DNA of 64,000 bases, from the NCBI RefSeq assembly GCF_019097595.1, contig NC_080716.1, positions 34,714,430 to 34,778,429 of the forward strand, given 5' to 3'. Shown here piece after piece: positions 35,401 to 46,859 of this stretch. Origin of the DNA: Hemibagrus wyckioides. Taxonomy: Eukaryota > Chordata > Actinopteri > Siluriformes > Bagridae. Below the pieces are notes generated by a model. The model searched no databases, was not told the DNA's origin, and saw nothing but the letters and a program-made list of their open reading frames with translations. Positions within the stretch are counted from its first letter, which is position 1; each line of letters starts with the position of its first letter. The translations under genes and the position numbers were made by a program.

Positions 35401-38400
35401 AACTTGCATTTTCCCTCCTTTTTCTTTTTCTCTCTCTTTCTGTTTTGCCCTATTGAGCTCCCCAAGTTGTGTCTTGTATAGTTGAGTCAACAGAGCTACT
35501 GAAGCTTCCTTTGTCTTTTTCATCTTTTTCCTGTGTTGATCCACATAATGTATAATGTGTGCCTGGAACTACTGGGTTCATTCCTGCTTCATCTTCATCT
35601 TCCTCTCTGTATCTCTGCGGTGCTTTAAGCATTCTCTCATCTGATTTTCCAATCCGGATACTGTTTGGTTTACTCACTCCTCTAAGTCTTGCAACTGTCA
35701 TGCTAACTCCTGGGTGTTCTCCTGCCCATACGCGTATTCACTGGTACACCTTTGTCTTTTCTCTGCATCTTCTCTTGACTCGATGTAGAGTGTGCCGCTG
35801 ACACGCCTTTCTAGGCTGTCATGCCTTCTCTTTTCATGCATTCGTCTCGCTGGTGGTTCTGTTGGTTCCACCACTGGTCGCACATTGCTTGTAGCACTTC
35901 TCGTTCCTGTTGTCACAGGTTCCTCATACTCACTCGATGCCTCTGATGGTGTCGACTGTGTTGCTGAGGGCTTGGCTGAATATGGTAGTGGTTGTTTTTC
36001 ACTGATATCCATCGGTGTAGAGTGCATCCAACCCAGACCCATTTATGTCTGCAGATAATCATCGCACTCCCTTTTTGCATTTTGCAGCCTCTCCACCTCG
36101 CCTTCATATTCTTCTTCTTCTCTTCTCTCACCATCCCTTAATTGCTCATCACCTGTCTCTCTGCTCTTCCTTAACTTCCCCTTAATCGGATTGCTTACTG
36201 ATATCTCCACTTCGTCCCAACTTGACCCATCACGTTCGTATGCCGTTAACGATGGGTAAATTCCGGTTCTTTTCCCACTTACACCTTGTTCTTCTTAGTA
36301 TAGGGGTGGTTCACTTCCAGTCTTCTCTTGTTTTGTATTCACTTCTTTCTCTTCTTTTCTCCGTTCCTCTTTCTTCTTTAATGCCTGTCTCACTTCTCCT
36401 TTTATTTCACAGCAGAATCTTTTCTGCACACACACACACATGCACACACACACACTCAATTGCAGTGACAGGATACCTAGAATGTTTCTTTTCTTGGGTA
36501 TTTCACGTAAACAGCTCTAAACTTTAAAGACAGGGATATAAATGGTCTCACAAATTAATTTTGTACTGATACTTGTGGATCAACTGTCAGGTCACCTGCA
36601 GTGAACCTTCTATAAAGCCTGCGATCCCGTCCCAACTGCCAGATGCTGATCCAAGCCTCAGTGTTGAGGACCTCTAGGACCTCTTTGCTATGTTAACCTT
36701 TACCTTTAAGTAAGTTTTCCCATTTCCTTATTTAATAATTCTAGGGCTGCTTCAGCAAATTCTCTCTCGAACTTGCAAGTGGTTGGCTGGAAGGGCTGTG
36801 GATTACGTAGATGTAGTCTCAACCCACGTTTCTCTGCCTTCCTTGTAATGTTAGAAATCTCCCCACTTAATTTTTCTGAAATGGTAAAATAGGCTCTGAC
36901 ATGGTGTCTCCCCGTGCGTGCAGATACAAGCAGCTCTACCATTCAGAGACAGTGTCGGCCAAACTCAGATTCTATTCGTATGGGCTCAGTTTCACCCCGG
37001 GCAGAAAAAGCTGACCTATCCAACTGGTTCTGCACTCAGTGTCAATTATATCTGTGATGTCAGTATGATGGTGTATGAATTCAGTAACCACCTTTCTAGT
37101 TCCCCTCAGGTGATCTGTCTGTTAGTTATTATGGATAGTTCAGCTACCAGCATGTATTTCTGGTTCAGGTTTTTGCTATCGCTGTTCCGTCGCCTCCTAA
37201 CAATGACACTTCTTGCCACTACAATAGGGTCTTTTCCGAAAATATTGTTTTCTTTTACTACGGTCAATGAGCTAAGACAGAGCAGGATTTCTTCTAAGGG
37301 TGGGTGTAAATGCGAGGCGGCTTCGTGTCGAAGTTCACTATAAATTTGCTGCCATAGGCTCATGCCTGTTTTATATAGATTTATCAGCCAATTAGTTCTC
37401 TAGGTTCTAGCCTAGTACTGGTACCTATTTACCGTCTTTTACCGTCCACCTGTGAGTGATCGTTTCAACACAATATTTATCTTAATTTTAAGTTGGAACC
37501 ATTTCAATAACACCTTTAGCTTTTCACAAAATGCAAAACTAGCCATGCAGTACCATCACCTAGATTCAAAACCGCACAGTAATCCTCAGGTATACCACAA
37601 CAGCAACAAAGACAAACACAATTTATTTTTTTTTATTTTCTTCTGTTTTTTTGTCTTTATTTTTTCTCTCTTCACTATCACCTGGATCCAGTAATTTCTA
37701 CTTAGCACTTTTTCTCTTCGTTTTTTTTCTCTTTCGTCACTATCACTTGGACCCGGGAATTTTACCCGGGCCTGGGCTTGTTTCTCTGTATTTCTCTTTA
37801 TTCTCTTTATTGCTCTGTAAATTCCTTTCACTGTATCACCCGGGATCCAGGAATTTTTTACTTGATGCACCTGTTACTTAACTCTTGCTTTTCTCCCATT
37901 GACAGTGTTCTTGTTCACAGAATTTAATTTCTGCTACTGAACGCTCTGGAACAAGGTCTTTTTCACAGGACTTTCTCTCATACAACCTGGAACTCACCAG
38001 GACTTTCGATCATACTGAACCCCGCAGGGATGATTTTTAGTTCATTCACACACCTGACACCATCCAGTCTTTATCATGCATTGGTCATGCAATTTTTATC
38101 ATATGATTTTATAACTTTAACTTACTAATACTCTATCAAGACGAAACAGGGCTGATCCGTCCTCGGCCTGGGCGCCTCTGCCTCCCCAGACCACACACAA
38201 CTAATGCAGAATTTTGATTAAGCAGACTTCTGCCTTACCTTTGTCCCAGATGGATCCAAGTGTCTGACCCATGGGTGGCGGCCGTAACCACAGGTCCCAG
38301 GTCCGGGGCTCCACTGCGCCTTGTTCCAATCACGTATTTTCCAATCACGTCTGGGTCACCAAAACAATGTGGAAAATATTTTTGTCTGATACTATAATGC

Positions 38401-41400
38401 ACTACTTAACTCTACTCAATTAATACTTCGCTATATATAATCTGACTCCAAACTCCACAGTGACCCGACAGCTCAGTTGAGCAAGACTCTAACTAAAGAA
38501 GACGAATCATGCAGACTAGATGAATACAGATACAAGGTTTTATTTGCAATCAGTGCTGGTTACAAGAATTGAGCTGCTCACGAATGAACATCCCAACAAC
38601 CTCCAAAATAAGCATCACAAAACACAGTCTTTTTATTCTTTTTCTCTTATCGGTTCATAATATTCAAACCATGCCCTCTTTGTTGAGAAAGTCACTCCTA
38701 TTTTCTTTTTGAAATATCAGGTTCTGTTTCGACACCATTATCTATTACTTTTTAACTTTTTCGAATACCATTATAATCGGACTTCCGAGGTCAGTCATAA
38801 AAAATAATAATAGGCTTGTTTGCTCTTGTCAGTGGGACTATGTTTTCATCAACCAGTTCATTCTCACCTCCGAGGACAACATGGGCACGCTTCAGGGCCA
38901 CTGCTCTGTCTTAGATTGCTTAGTTTTAATTCCTTGCAAACAATGTTTTCTTTCACTTCTACACCTGCTATAGTTTTAATCACAGTTTCCTCCCAATTAT
39001 TCCTCTACCCTTGGCTTCCTATGACACGCTGCACTTCTGCTCAGGACCTTGGGCACAGCTCCAACCCTGGCTATACTAAGATTGAAACTCCATCCAAGTC
39101 TCATCTACTGTCAACAAAGTCTGCCAGACGGACATTACTCCCACTGCTACTGATTCTACACAGGCCGTACAATCTCGCACCCAAACTTCGTAGTGTTAAA
39201 CCCTTCATTGTTAAAACTGTAAATAGAGGTGACCAATGAATTAAGGTGGTGCCTGACAACCCAACCATGCTGTCCTCTGATTGTTTCATACAAACACAAA
39301 CAAGAATGCATTCAAATACACTCTAAACACTCTAAAACACTCAAAAACACTTTAAACACTCTAAACCACTTTAAACACTCTAAACCATTCAAAAAATTAC
39401 TCCCACAAGGCTCACGCTCCTCACACTCCAGTAACGTTGTTACACTGACTATATCACATGAGTCTGTGTTTTTTATTGTCTATGTTTTTATTAGTTATTT
39501 AATATGTTAACATTATTTTTTAGGGTTCAGATTTTGAGCTGTCAGTAACTGAGTCCCTGTTTCTTTAATGTTAAATTTCACTTCCCTGTCTAGTAGACAC
39601 CAATTTCTTTCACAAGAATCATCATGTCTCTTTCAGTAGCATCTGGGTTTTATATTAATTTTCCAGTATAACTGTGTGTGGTGAGACAGTCTGATTAATA
39701 GAACACAGTGAACATTAACAAAGAAGAAAGTAACATCACCTAAGGGTTGAAGTCTCTCATGACATTTAAATATGAGCCTCATTATCTTCACCTGATCCTG
39801 ATTCACTTCTGTTGGCTATATTTCTAGGTATTAATATGTATGGTGATTCAAATACTTTATAATATTTTAGTTTTATAATATTATATATTCTGCCATGGCT
39901 TTACTATAGGAAGTAATGTTTTGCTCATTGCAGATATGTTCAGTTGGTGGTGTACGATTTGTGCAGGATCCATAAAATAACAATCTAAAATCAGTAAATA
40001 CAGTGTTTCTGGACTTCAATCCAATCATGAATTTTGTTCCATAGAAAATATACTGAATACCGGCCGTGTAAGAAAACATGACTGTATAAATTATATATGA
40101 TTGTTTTAGACACAAAGTATCTGTTAGACACAGTGAATCTACTGCTTATGTTGTAAAGTGAAAAGCAGCTCTGACTCCTTCATCATTTCATACCAACAGC
40201 AAAACCCAAACCGACTGTGAGAGTGAATCTTCAGAGCTTTGTCTACACTGGAGACACCGTCACTCTGAGCTGTGAGCTGCAGCAGGGGACTGGATGGGAG
40301 TTTCACTGGTACAAAAATAATCAGTTACAGAATCTGAACAGTGAACAAGAGAAAACCCTTAACGTAACAGTCAATAATGCAGAAGAAACAGAGTATAAAT
40401 GTAGAGCATACAGGAGAAACTACTACACAGAGTTCAGTGATCCTATAAAGATTACAGTAAGAGGTATGTCATGATTTTTTCCTCTTTTTATCACAGCTTT
40501 GTTAGAAGGGGTAAGAAAAAATATTGCTTAATTATTATTATTATTTGTTGTTATTCCAGAATGTTTAAAATCTTGAAATACATACGTTTAAAAATATTTC
40601 TCATTTGTGTCTGATGAGATTCAGTGTTTTATTTAACAAATAATAAAATAGAGGTTAAGCTATAATTGTGTATTTTTAGACATTTGAAAGTTTTCAGGAC
40701 AAAAGAGTTATCAGGGATATTTGGGACATGTTGCCATGTGGGTTTTTGTTCAGATTTATGTCTTGTCTCTGCCCCTTTGCTGTCATTGGTTGTTCTTCTA
40801 AAATGTCTTGTTTATACTTCAGTTTTTCCTTTAATTTCTCTGTGTGTTTTAGCCCCATACTGTAATCCTAATTATAATTTATCATTTCATTTAATTTTTG
40901 AAACTTTGTACAGTTGTATTGTGTGTGTGAGTCATACTGAAATTATTTTAATAATGAAGATAGGGATTTTGTGGGAAAAGTATGGCAATGAAATTATATG
41001 TGCAATTATAATCACGTCTCTACAGCTACATCCAGCTTACAGTGTGTTGTTTTAAAACATATTTTAAGAATTAATTTCATCAGATCTCACAGTTTAAAAA
41101 GAAAAAAATGTACCTATAAATTAGCTGATAGAGTTAATAAAACCAAACTGTTGCATTTACTATTCCACTATACCTATGTCATCATTTTACACCATGATGA
41201 CAAATTCATCTTGACACATTATGTATCTAGAAAAAATCTAGAAAAGAAATCATCTTATATTTCCTGTGTAACAGAGAGACCACAGGCAGTACTGAGTGTA
41301 TCTCCACAGAGCTGGCTGACTGAAGGAGACTCAGTGACTCTAAGCTGTGATGTTACAGACTCCTCTACAGACTGGACATTCAGCTGGTACACAGTTGTTC

Positions 41401-41683
41401 CCTACAGAGACGGCTTAACTGGAATAAATAATAATGGTGGCTATAGCGTGTATGTGGAGCTCCTCTCAGACAGCAGCAGAGGATCTGGAGGCAAATACAC
41501 TCTCAGTCCTGCTGCTCTTAATCACACAGGAGTTTATATGTGCAGAGGAGAGAGAGGAGAACCAGCCCTTCACTCACAGTACAGCAATCCACAGCCACTA
41601 TGGATCACTGGTGAGGAAAATTAACTGTTTTGAAGTATAAAAGTATGAATGTAAGATCAGATTAATGCAGCATTTATTTATTC

Positions 41684-41727
<44 letters not shown>

Positions 41728-44700
41728 CAATTTAATAATTTAATATTAAGCAATTTCCCCCTGGGATTAATAAAGTAATTAATTCCCCCTGGGACTTTAG
41801 TCCTTTGAATCTTGAATCTGAATAGTCCTATGTGCTGGTAGAGGATCATTGTCATGATTTTCCTTGTATTTCTCTGTATTTTGTGATTTCTCCAACCCTT
41901 GTCATTGGCTAATTTTTCTTGGTAACATACAGGAAAATAAAAATAATAACTTCCTAGTAAAAAGTCCTTGTGTTCTGCCTCAATATTTTGCACATTTCCA
42001 TCTTTAATTTTTATTTTTCATGGCTCTTTTCTGTGTTTAAGGTGAATCTCCTCCAGTTTCTCTGATCATCAATCCCAGCAGAACTCAACACTTTACTAAT
42101 GACTCTCTCTCACTGAGCTGTGAGGACCAGAGTAACTCTACTGGATGGACAGTGAGACGATACACACACAGTGAGAGAGTGTTAGATTGTTCACACTGGG
42201 GATCAGTTACAGGATCTACATGTAACATCAGCTTCCTCTCCACATCCTACACTGGAGTTTACTGGTGTGAGTCTGAATCTGGAGAAAACAGTAATCCTGT
42301 CCACATCACAGTGCATGGTGAGTCTTCATGTAGTGTGTTTAATGTTAAAGGAAAAGAAAAATATTCTATGAATACATGTATACTAGTAGTAGATACTAGT
42401 TTTACTGGTACCAGTAAATGATCATGGAATTGAATCAATATTCAGTATTCATATAATTCTGTACTGATGAATCCATAATTCAGTTGAATGTTTTCTCATG
42501 AGCTAGTGTAGGCAGTTTTCTACAGACTTGAATTAAATACCTGCAGACTCCACAGGTTTAGAGGGGTTTTACGTTATATACAGATAAATTAGAGCACTTT
42601 TATTTATTATCTACAGACACATCATAGTGTGTGGATTTCCTTGTTTGTGATTTTCTGTGTTCTAGATGGTGATGTGATCCTGGAGAGTCCTGTCCATCCT
42701 GTGACTGAGGGACATCCTCTGACTCTACGCTGTTTATATCACAACCCAAATCCCTCAAACCTCCGAGCTGATTTCTATAAAGATGGATCAGTTCTCCAGA
42801 ACCAGACTACAGGAGAGATGATCATCCAAACTGTCTCAAAGTCAGATGAAGGTTTCTACCACTGTAAACACCCAGAGAGAGGAGAGTCACCCAAAAGCTG
42901 GATCTCAGTCAGATGTGAGAAACCTTTTGAGAAATTATTTTATTTGATTATCTTTTTATTAATACAGTTTCTTTTTTAAATGCCAAAATGCATTTTTCTC
43001 TCCCCAGTCTCAGGTCCTCGATCCAGTGGTTTAACATTAGGACTGGTTGTGGTTTTGGGATTTTTGTTCATCACTTTTCTGATCTTAATGATCCTGTTGT
43101 GGTCCTGCAAAAGGAAAAAAGGTCTGATAAGTGCTTTAGCTATGTTATGTAAAACATAATTTCTAAAGAATAAAGCACATTTTGATGTATCACATGGTCA
43201 TAGAAAATAACTAAAGGTTATTTCATGAATGCATAACTAAAAGTGTTGATGAAAAGATCTTATTTGGAATATTTAATTATTATTATAATTAATTAAAGGA
43301 AATTATTTCAAAATTATTTTGCTAAATATCATCCTGATACAGTGCAAGAAACCGTTCAATACAGTGTATATTATTAAAGAAAAAAAAACATATTTGCATA
43401 TATTAAATCTAGAAATATTAAGTGTAATGTTGTAAATACTACATAGTTAGATTACACATTAATATTATTATAAACACACAACAAACTTTAATATAGTCAC
43501 CAAACAACAGGCTTGGACGGGCTTGAGTCTGGAGATGTGGAACATAGGATGAATGCACAAGACCCTGCGGAGCTTCAGCCATACCGCCACAGGGTTGAGC
43601 ACCTTGGAAATGGGGAATGGACCAACGAAGCGTGTTGCAAGCTTTCGGCAGATGACCTTCAGGGGCAGGTCTCTGGTCAGCAGCCAGACCCTCTGGACGA
43701 CCTGGTAAGGATGTGCTGGATGGTGCTTGCAGTTGGCCCACTGAGCAAAGCTTCTGGAAGACTTGAGCAAGGCTGCATAAGCCTTTCTCCAGACGCATCA
43801 ACATCGCCTGACCAGTCCCTGGGTCGAGAACAGCGGCGGTTGGTAACCGTAGGTGGCTTGGAAGGGTGAGAAGCCAGTGGCAGCCAAAGGTAGGGAATTG
43901 TGGGCATATTCAACCCACTCCAAGTTGGATGACCAAGACAAAGGTTCCTCAGCACACAGGGTGCGGAGCCCTACCTCCAGTTCTTCATTCAGCCACTCAG
44001 TCTGACCGTTGGACTGTGGGTGGAATTTGGATGACAAGCTGATGGTAATCCCCAGGTGCTCTCAGAATTCATTCCAAAAATTGGAGGCAAACTGTGGTCC
44101 CCGGTCCGAGACAATGTTGTGCGGCGGAGGTCATGAAGGTGAAAAACATGCTGGATCATGGGTTGGGCAGTCTCCTTGGCTGACGGTAGTTTGGGTAGGG
44201 CGATGAAGTGGGCCATCTTGGAAAATTGGTCGACAACAGAGAATGGCGGTGTGACCGGCGGATGGAGGGAGGCCAGTGACAAAGTCCATAGAGATCATGG
44301 GATCCATTTGAACAGGGAGAGGACAGAGGAACCATGGCACCACTGGAGGATTTGGGAATGGAGGTGATCGGTCATTAACAGCCTTCCCCCCGGACAGCCA
44401 TCAGGACCTGGAAGTTTGGAGAAAGGTTGCACCCTCCTCTCGAGGTCAAGGTGGAGAGTTCTGAGCATGACGGAGGATGAGATGTTCCTCAACCTGTTCC
44501 TCTTTGCAGCCTAGGCAGTAGTGCAGGGTGAAGTTGAACCGCCCGAAAAAGCTCATGCTTGCCGATGCCATAGTTCTGCTAGGAGTGGCAGAAACATCGT
44601 GAAAAGAAAGTGCAGGGGTGCTTCCAATAACAAACACCCAACAAACTCCTGCACAAAAAACAGAGACAAGGCGAAGCACAAAGCAGCAAAACATCACAGA

Positions 44701-46471
44701 ACAAGGAGAAGTCTGAACCAATAGTTACCAGGGACAGAAACCGAGGAGAGCTAGCTAAACAGCAAAAGGTCCTTGCAAAGAAAGAGTCCAAGGCAACAAA
44801 TCTGAACAGTGTAATCCAAACACAGCATGAGCAAAACTGTCCGAAATCCAGCCAAGAAGTGACAAGAAAAGAAGAACGGCAGAGGCCAAAGCAGAGTTCA
44901 AACATTCAGACATTTCCTCTTGCATTAGGAGATTTAACTATAGATTAACTCTATATAGTAAAGTACAGAAGTGTCTTGTAGAAACTAACACACTGCACTG
45001 TGTTCAGGTGAAGCTGCAGCTGAAAGCAATGAAGCCACTTGAAGAAAAATAATGCAAATATGATCAATGGTAGAGGATTTTCAATGCTGGGACATTTAAT
45101 GGATTTATTTAAAAACAAAGTTAGCAGATAACACTTGAAGTCTTCAGCACATTCAGTCATTTGTTATATTAACAAAATGCATCCAGGTGTCTGAGGTCAT
45201 AATCTAGAGACTGATAATGACTGATGTTATGACTGATGTATAAAAAAGCTAAAGGTCATTGGGATGGTTTTGGTGTTGTTCTCAGATACTGCAGGCGCTG
45301 ATGCTGGTGTGATTTATGCTGAGATCGAACTAAAACCAGCGAAAAAAGCAAAGAGAAAAAAAGGTAGAGCAAAATGAAGTTTAATGTAATGAACAAAACA
45401 TTATGTTGTGCTGTTATAGGAAAATAATCAGTGACAGTGTGGTGTGATGAAGCAGAGTTACAGCTTCAGAGTTCTTACACTGAAGGTGATTATTCTTTTA
45501 TTACAGCACAAACCCGAAGTGTTTAACCACAGCAGCTTCCGCATTTAATTTTACAGCATCTACAGTATAAACAGTCATTCCCTTATCAGCCTCTTGAAGT
45601 GAATAAGACAAAATCTGCTATCTGTCCTGTTACCAAGCATAAAGTCCTCTGTATTGATTTCCTATGACAGAAAATGTCCTAAATTTATCACCATGGTGAC
45701 ACTGGAGACTCCTTTCATAAATGCTAAATAAACTTCTTACACAAAAGTCCATATTAACATGTTTTACATGTTTAAAAGTCCATATTACATGCGTTTGAAT
45801 AATATCATCACAGAATGACCACATTAATATAAACCTGTGTTTTGCAGCTGCACTTCTGTCAATTAATCAACACCTTCTGACCAATCAGAATCCAGAAGTC
45901 AACACTGCTGTGGTCTAATGTATATTAATTGTGTATGATTTAATATTTAGATCATATTCTTTGTAATAATTTAGATGATCTGTAATAGTTCAGGAGATTA
46001 CTTCATGTTATCTGATTTCCACTAGAAAAGGCCAGTGTGACTGATGATACTGTCTATTCAGCAGTGAAGCACAACATGGAGGTAAGACTCATGACATTTA
46101 CAGCATGTATCTTAAAAGACAAACCAAACACCATTAAGTAAGAAAGATTTTAAAAGCTGCATTAAAGAGATTTAGCAGTTATAGTATCTATGTACACAAA
46201 ACCCCACCTCACAGAATCTGTAAGAGTTCATCCATGTTCATTTGGAAGCTGTCTAGATAACTTTCCATTATTTCAGTCTACTTGGACAATTATGAAATAA
46301 TTAACTATGAACATACATAATACTGACAAAGCAAATAACTTAACTGATTTGTTGCCTCTGTCACTGATTCAACAAGTTAACTTTAACAAGTTTGTGATAT
46401 CAGTGACAGCAATATCAGGAGAAATGTATTTATGAATGTATTTATTGTCTCTTTCTTTCTCTGTGCAGTGA
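29407..46471 (+). CDS. Gene B: LITR/FCRL-like receptor with ITIM and ITSM, complete
   Basis: The only gene here with an open frame from ATG to stop and intact splice sites throughout. Exons: 29407-29437, 33563-33598, 34553-34831, 40200-40463, 41275-41610, 42042-42317, 42666-42914, 43014-43121, 45286-45363, 46026-46081, and the TGA at 46469-46471, which together encode 571 residues. Domain order: signal peptide, D2a, D2b, D3, D4, D5, TM, tail. The tail has VIYAEI (strict ITIM) and TVYSAV (ITSM consensus), which predicts recruitment of SHP-type phosphatases and an inhibitory role in leukocytes. Compared with gene A it lacks D1, the juxtamembrane exon and the TIYATV exon. Introns contain LINE, retrovirus-like and gypsy insertions. 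Confidence 0.85.
29770..31370 (+). repeat. Tandem array of three flank-module units in gene B intron 1
   Basis: The word TTTTGTTACTATTATGGTCT (or near copy) recurs at about 29.78, 30.44 and 30.88 kb. Each copy is followed by ACACTAATACCAAACTAATG, CCTGTACACACAGAGCAGTG and GAGGAGGTGTGAAG-type blocks. Units of roughly 440-660 bases in tandem. A Tc1-like 3' fragment (minus) lies inside at 30250-30335 (CACTGATCAGCCATAACATT). Confidence 0.65.
31377..32490 (-). pseudogene. L2/Rex1-like LINE 3' fragment
   Basis: The minus-strand frame 31808-32434 encodes the RT C-terminal region: [54 protein letters not shown] and [12 protein letters not shown]. The 3' end carries AAGAAGCTTTATTGTCACTT. 5'-truncated, as usual for LINEs. 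GT tracts at 31.86 and 31.92 kb. Confidence 0.8.
32500..33045. repeat. Mixed repeat fragments in gene B intron 1
   Basis: A LINE-tail-like block (TCATTGTGCATAGTACACAT), a Tc1 terminal fragment (TACACCGATCAGGCATAACA at 32.79 kb) and an RTE-type tail (ATCTGCTGTGGCGACTCTGA at 33.0 kb). From 33045 to 33560 only AT-rich intron. Confidence 0.5.
33563..33598 (+). CDS. Gene B exon 2: signal peptide, second part
   Basis: A 36-base exon encoding [12 protein letters not shown], acceptor CCTTTTTAG, donor GTGATT. Phase 1 at both ends. Confidence 0.87.
34553..34831 (+). CDS. Gene B exon: Ig domain D2a
   Basis: A 93-codon exon: [20 protein letters not shown] and ETEYKC, with FG-loop [12 protein letters not shown]. 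Follows the signal peptide directly because D1 is deleted. Confidence 0.9.
38343..38361 (-). other. Primer-binding site, tRNA-Trp type
   Basis: The minus strand reads TGGTGACCCAGACGTGATT. It matches the complement of the 3' end of vertebrate tRNA-Trp (CCA included) at 18 of 19 positions. It stands 6-7 bases from the inferred LTR end (TTCCACA), the expected place. Confidence 0.75.
38368..39290 (-). mobile_element. LTR of the retrovirus-like element
   Basis: Next to the primer-binding site, the minus strand ends in ...TATTTTCCACA. An AATAAA polyadenylation signal lies at 38539-38544 on the minus strand, consistent with the R region. The outer (U3) boundary is not resolved. A degenerate CACTTTAAACACTCTAAAC-type tandem repeat follows at 39320-39395. 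Confidence 0.55.
39405..39456 (+). pseudogene. Relic of a D1 exon 3' end in gene B
   Basis: GTTGTTACACTGACTATATC matches the end of D1 in genes A and C, but the donor is destroyed (CACATGAGTCTG in place of CAGGTGAGTCTG). Intron similarity to gene A (from 7640) continues downstream. The rest of the exon is missing at the border of the retrovirus-like insertion. Confidence 0.7.
40200..40463 (+). CDS. Gene B exon: Ig domain D2b (short loop)
   Basis: An 88-codon exon, five codons shorter than its paralogues: one Leu lost after NNQ, and four residues lost from the FG loop (RAYRRNYY). Cys pair: [10 protein letters not shown] and EYKCRA. Donor GTATGT. Confidence 0.9.
41275..41610 (+). CDS. Gene B exon: Ig domain D3
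   Basis: A 112-codon exon, near-identical to gene A D3; [20 protein letters not shown] and [10 protein letters not shown]. Phase 1 at both ends. Confidence 0.92.
41688..41726. repeat. (TA)n microsatellite
   Basis: In the D3-D4 intron of gene B; absent from gene A's corresponding intron. Confidence 0.9.
42042..42317 (+). CDS. Gene B exon: Ig domain D4
   Basis: A 92-codon exon with [19 protein letters not shown], the extra cysteines LDCSHW and STCNIS, and [10 protein letters not shown]. Phase 1 at both ends. Confidence 0.92.
42666..42914 (+). CDS. Gene B exon: Ig domain D5
   Basis: An 83-codon exon whose translation is identical to that of gene A D5. Acceptor GTTCTAG, donor GTGAGA. Confidence 0.92.
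43014..43121 (+). CDS. Gene B exon: transmembrane segment
   Basis: A 36-codon exon homologous to gene [23 protein letters not shown], then WSCKRKK. The acceptor chosen is TCTCAG, because it aligns with gene A to the base. Several substitutions versus A, unlike the near-identical D3-D5. Confidence 0.87.
43480..44905 (-). pseudogene. Ty3/gypsy retrotransposon fragment (integrase and C-terminus)
   Basis: Degenerate minus-strand frames give integrase-core motifs [38 protein letters not shown] and [14 protein letters not shown], then the C-terminal [13 protein letters not shown] and [13 protein letters not shown]. The upper part, 44.53-44.9 kb, is not identified and may be LTR or untranslated sequence. 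The fragment stands where gene A has the juxtamembrane and TIYATV exons. Confidence 0.8.
45286..45363 (+). CDS. Gene B exon: cytoplasmic ITIM (VIYAEI)
   Basis: A 26-codon phase 1-1 exon: [26 protein letters not shown] satisfies the ITIM consensus (I/V/L/S)xYxx(I/L/V). It ends in a basic stretch (KKAKRKK). Confidence 0.88.
46026..46081 (+). CDS. Gene B exon: cytoplasmic ITSM-like motif (TVYSAV)
   Basis: Acceptor CCACTAG, donor GTAAGA. Encodes [24 protein letters not shown] fits TxYxx(V/I). Ends in phase 0; the next exon starts with TGA. Confidence 0.87.
46469..46471 (+). CDS. Gene B stop codon in terminal exon
   Basis: The acceptor CTGTGCAG is followed directly by TGA. The gene A equivalent reads TCA and continues for six residues. 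Confidence 0.8.
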   Translation, partial: 

Positions 46472-46502
46472 GCCGTGTGTCTGTTCTGATGAAGCTACAG
46501 CT

Positions 46503-46505
46503 ATC

Positions 46506-46550
<45 letters not shown>

Positions 46551-46551
46551 C

Positions 46552-46591
<40 letters not shown>

Positions 46592-46592
46592 C
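46503..46592. repeat. (GATA)n microsatellite
   Basis: About 22 tetranucleotide units with one CATA interruption, in the presumed 3'UTR of gene B. Gene A has an (AAT)n tract at the corresponding place. Confidence 0.95.
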
Positions 46593-46859
46593 TTAAATAA
46601 TATCAAAGGAAAATTCACAAATTACAGCAAAAGAATAGCATATGCAGTAAGACATAATCAAGAGTAATAAAATAAATGTAATTTCTAAAATTATAAATAT
46701 TAATTAAAATAAAATAAATGTAACTGTATACACCAGTGCAAGTATTAACAACAGATATGCAGCAAAGTAGATATGATCATCCAGAATAATCTGCATCAGT
46801 GTAATTATATAGTGATTAGCAGCAGTGCAGTAAACAGAATCCCACCAACAGAAGCCCAA

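Larger units (their letters stand above)
35150..39400 (-). mobile_element. Endogenous retrovirus-like element, 5' half only (LTR, PBS, gag-like)
   Basis: Inserted between D2a and D2b of gene B, reading on the minus strand. Parts in its own order: LTR from about 39.3 to 38.37 kb, a tRNA-Trp-type primer-binding site, a leader, and broken gag-like frames at 37363-37106, 36942-36706, 36042-35698, 35701-35450 and 35544-35311. These are charged and Pro/Ser/Lys-rich with coiled-coil-like Lys/Glu runs, as in retroviral matrix and linker regions. No protease, reverse transcriptase, integrase or env, and no second LTR, was found. The gag assignment is by position and composition, not by clear homology. 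Confidence 0.6.

Noticed and set aside
35311..37363. Series of minus-strand ORFs as a possible novel host gene
   Set aside because: They follow an LTR and a primer-binding site in the right order and lack splice or promoter evidence; a gag-like origin is more likely.
36222..39239. Plus-strand ORFs of 76-141 residues across the retrovirus-like region
   Set aside because: Shadows of the minus-strand element; no domains, skewed Ser/Leu/Phe composition.
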